Shown: positions 5,902-6,528 of the stretch, in pieces
Layout of the letters: every line of letters begins with the position of its first letter
Numbering within the stretch: position 1 is the stretch's first letter
Source of the DNA: an uncultured Nitrospinaceae bacterium
Lineage (GTDB): Bacteria > Nitrospinota > Nitrospinia > Nitrospinales > VA-1
Reading direction: 5' to 3'
DNA length: 6,528 nucleotides
Assembly (NCBI GenBank): GCA_938073925.1
Contig: CALJGH010000025.1
Coordinates: 1 to 6,528, forward strand
Notes under the pieces: generated by a model
What the model saw: the letters and a program-made list of their open reading frames with translations, nothing else
What the model was told of the DNA's origin: nothing
Database searches by the model: none
Made by a program: the position numbers and the translations under genes

Positions 5902-6203
5902 CAAAAATCTCCAGAACCCATGTTTAATGTTTCGGTTTTGCAATTTACCATTTCAGCCAGGTTCATCTTGTCTATCGCATCGACAACTTTACTTATCAGG
6001 CCATCCATATAGGGTCGGTTTGAACCGACTGCTGATATCCCGATATGAAGGCTTTGCCAGACATCCTGATCGCCTACTTCCGTAACGGACACATTAAAGT
6101 CACTTTTCAATCGGTCTTTGATGGCTCTTACAACTCGTCTTTTTCCTTTTAACGAGTTATTGCCATGCAAATAAAACTTTATGGAACAGCAGCCAATGAC
6201 CAT
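5901..6203 (-). CDS. DUF503 family protein (YlxP-like)
   Basis: This small cytoplasmic protein of 100 residues belongs to the conserved DUF503 (YlxP) family. The match rests on the N-terminal strand (VIGCCSIKFYLHG), the signature NSLKGKRRVVRAIKDRLKSDFNVSVTEVGDQDVWQSLHIGISAVGSN (about 16-62), its length and its place between infB and rbfA, where Bacillus ylxP also lies. The family is repeatedly linked to ribosome maturation or translation by neighbourhood, but I know of no firmly established activity, so none is assigned. It starts 24 bases after the infB stop. The region before the ATG is A-rich (AAAAGAAAA) without a strong Shine-Dalgarno sequence, so translation may depend on ribosomes leaving infB. 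Confidence 0.92.
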   Translation of the reverse strand: MVIGCCSIKFYLHGNNSLKGKRRVVRAIKDRLKSDFNVSVTEVGDQDVWQSLHIGISAVGSNRPYMDGLISKVVDAIDKMNLAEMVNCKTETLNMGSGDF

Positions 6204-6227
6204 TTTTCTTTTGCATTATCTTGCAGG

Positions 6228-6528
6228 TCAGGAGATTATTTCTTCCATGACAAAGGGTTCGATAATATCCCCTTGTTTTATATCCTGAAACTTGTCTATC
6301 GAGATTCCGCATTCGTAACCTGCTGCTACTTCTTTTACATCGTCTTTGAATCGCCTGATGGATGCTATCTTTCCTTGATAGACGACTACGTTATCGCGAA
6401 TCAGTCGTGCCTCCAGATTACGCTCGGCTTTTCCAGATAGCACATGACAACCTGCGATGGCGCCCACTTTTGGGATGGTAAACACTTCTCGAACTTCGGC
6501 GCGACCGATGACTCGTTCTTTGAATTTA
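6228..6528 (-). CDS. infB: Translation initiation factor IF-2, C-terminal end (partial)
   Basis: This is the last 100 residues of IF-2, the GTPase that brings initiator fMet-tRNA to the 30S subunit and promotes subunit joining. The gene continues past the right edge of the window; the visible reading frame begins KFKERVIGRAEVREVF. The segment is the end of the protein, essentially the C2 domain that holds fMet-tRNA: AEVREVFTIPKVGAIAGCHVLSG, then RLIRDNVVVYQGKIASIRRFKDDVKEVAAGYECGI, then DIKQGDIIEPFVMEEI. The GYECGI and RRFKDDV motifs match the fMet-binding region known for the family. The G domain lies outside the window. It is the most upstream operon gene visible here. Confidence 0.97.
   Translation of the reverse strand, partial: KFKERVIGRAEVREVFTIPKVGAIAGCHVLSGKAERNLEARLIRDNVVVYQGKIASIRRFKDDVKEVAAGYECGISIDKFQDIKQGDIIEPFVMEEIIS

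Noticed and set aside
6165..6440. Plus-strand frame of 91 codons across the DUF503 and infB ends
   Set aside because: It is antisense to two conserved genes and contains nothing recognisable.
1..6528. CRISPR array, tRNA or rRNA gene, toxin-antitoxin or defence system
   Set aside because: No regularly spaced repeats, no RNA gene signatures and no small paired genes of that kind were found on either strand.

Overview
This 6.5 kb window is mostly the 3' half of a conserved bacterial translation and RNA-processing operon on the minus strand. The gene order is infB (3' end only), a DUF503/YlxP-type gene, rbfA, truB, rpsO and pnp. A strong intrinsic terminator follows pnp. Beyond it lie a convergent plus-strand 2-hydroxyacid dehydrogenase gene and the decayed remnant of an IS256-family insertion sequence. 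The operon order, with DUF503 between infB and rbfA, is found in several bacterial phyla (for example Firmicutes, deltaproteobacterial lineages and relatives). The moderate base composition and the protein sequences suggest a free-living bacterium outside the best-studied model groups. I cannot name the phylum from the sequence alone.

Layout from left to right: 1-111 is non-coding and contains a possible imperfect IS end. 112-857 (minus) is a transposase pseudogene with an amber codon, a large internal deletion, a frameshift and an altered catalytic residue. 858-949 is a short non-coding gap with the possible other IS end. 950-1906 (plus) is the dehydrogenase. 1945-1977 is the pnp terminator. 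1998-4106 is pnp, 4165-4434 rpsO, 4435-4563 a structured rpsO leader, 4564-5508 truB, 5471-5833 rbfA, 5901-6203 the DUF503 gene, and 6228-6528 the infB 3' end (all minus). No gap longer than 300 bases lacks a gene or gene remnant.

The operon genes serve connected tasks. IF-2 starts translation. RbfA matures the 30S subunit. TruB makes pseudouridine-55 in tRNA. S15 nucleates assembly of the 16S central domain. PNPase degrades RNA. The spacings are short and I see no internal promoter or strong terminator, so co-transcription from a promoter outside the window is likely.

The most interesting non-coding signal is the truB-rpsO gap. It holds an ~81-nt nearly continuous hairpin. The 3' arm of that hairpin carries an 8-nt perfect complement of the rpsO Shine-Dalgarno region, so two mutually exclusive folds can be drawn. 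This is a plausible S15 autoregulatory switch. It is an inference from hand-folding, not a demonstrated element. Otherwise the window is ordinary housekeeping sequence, and I found no new multi-gene system.
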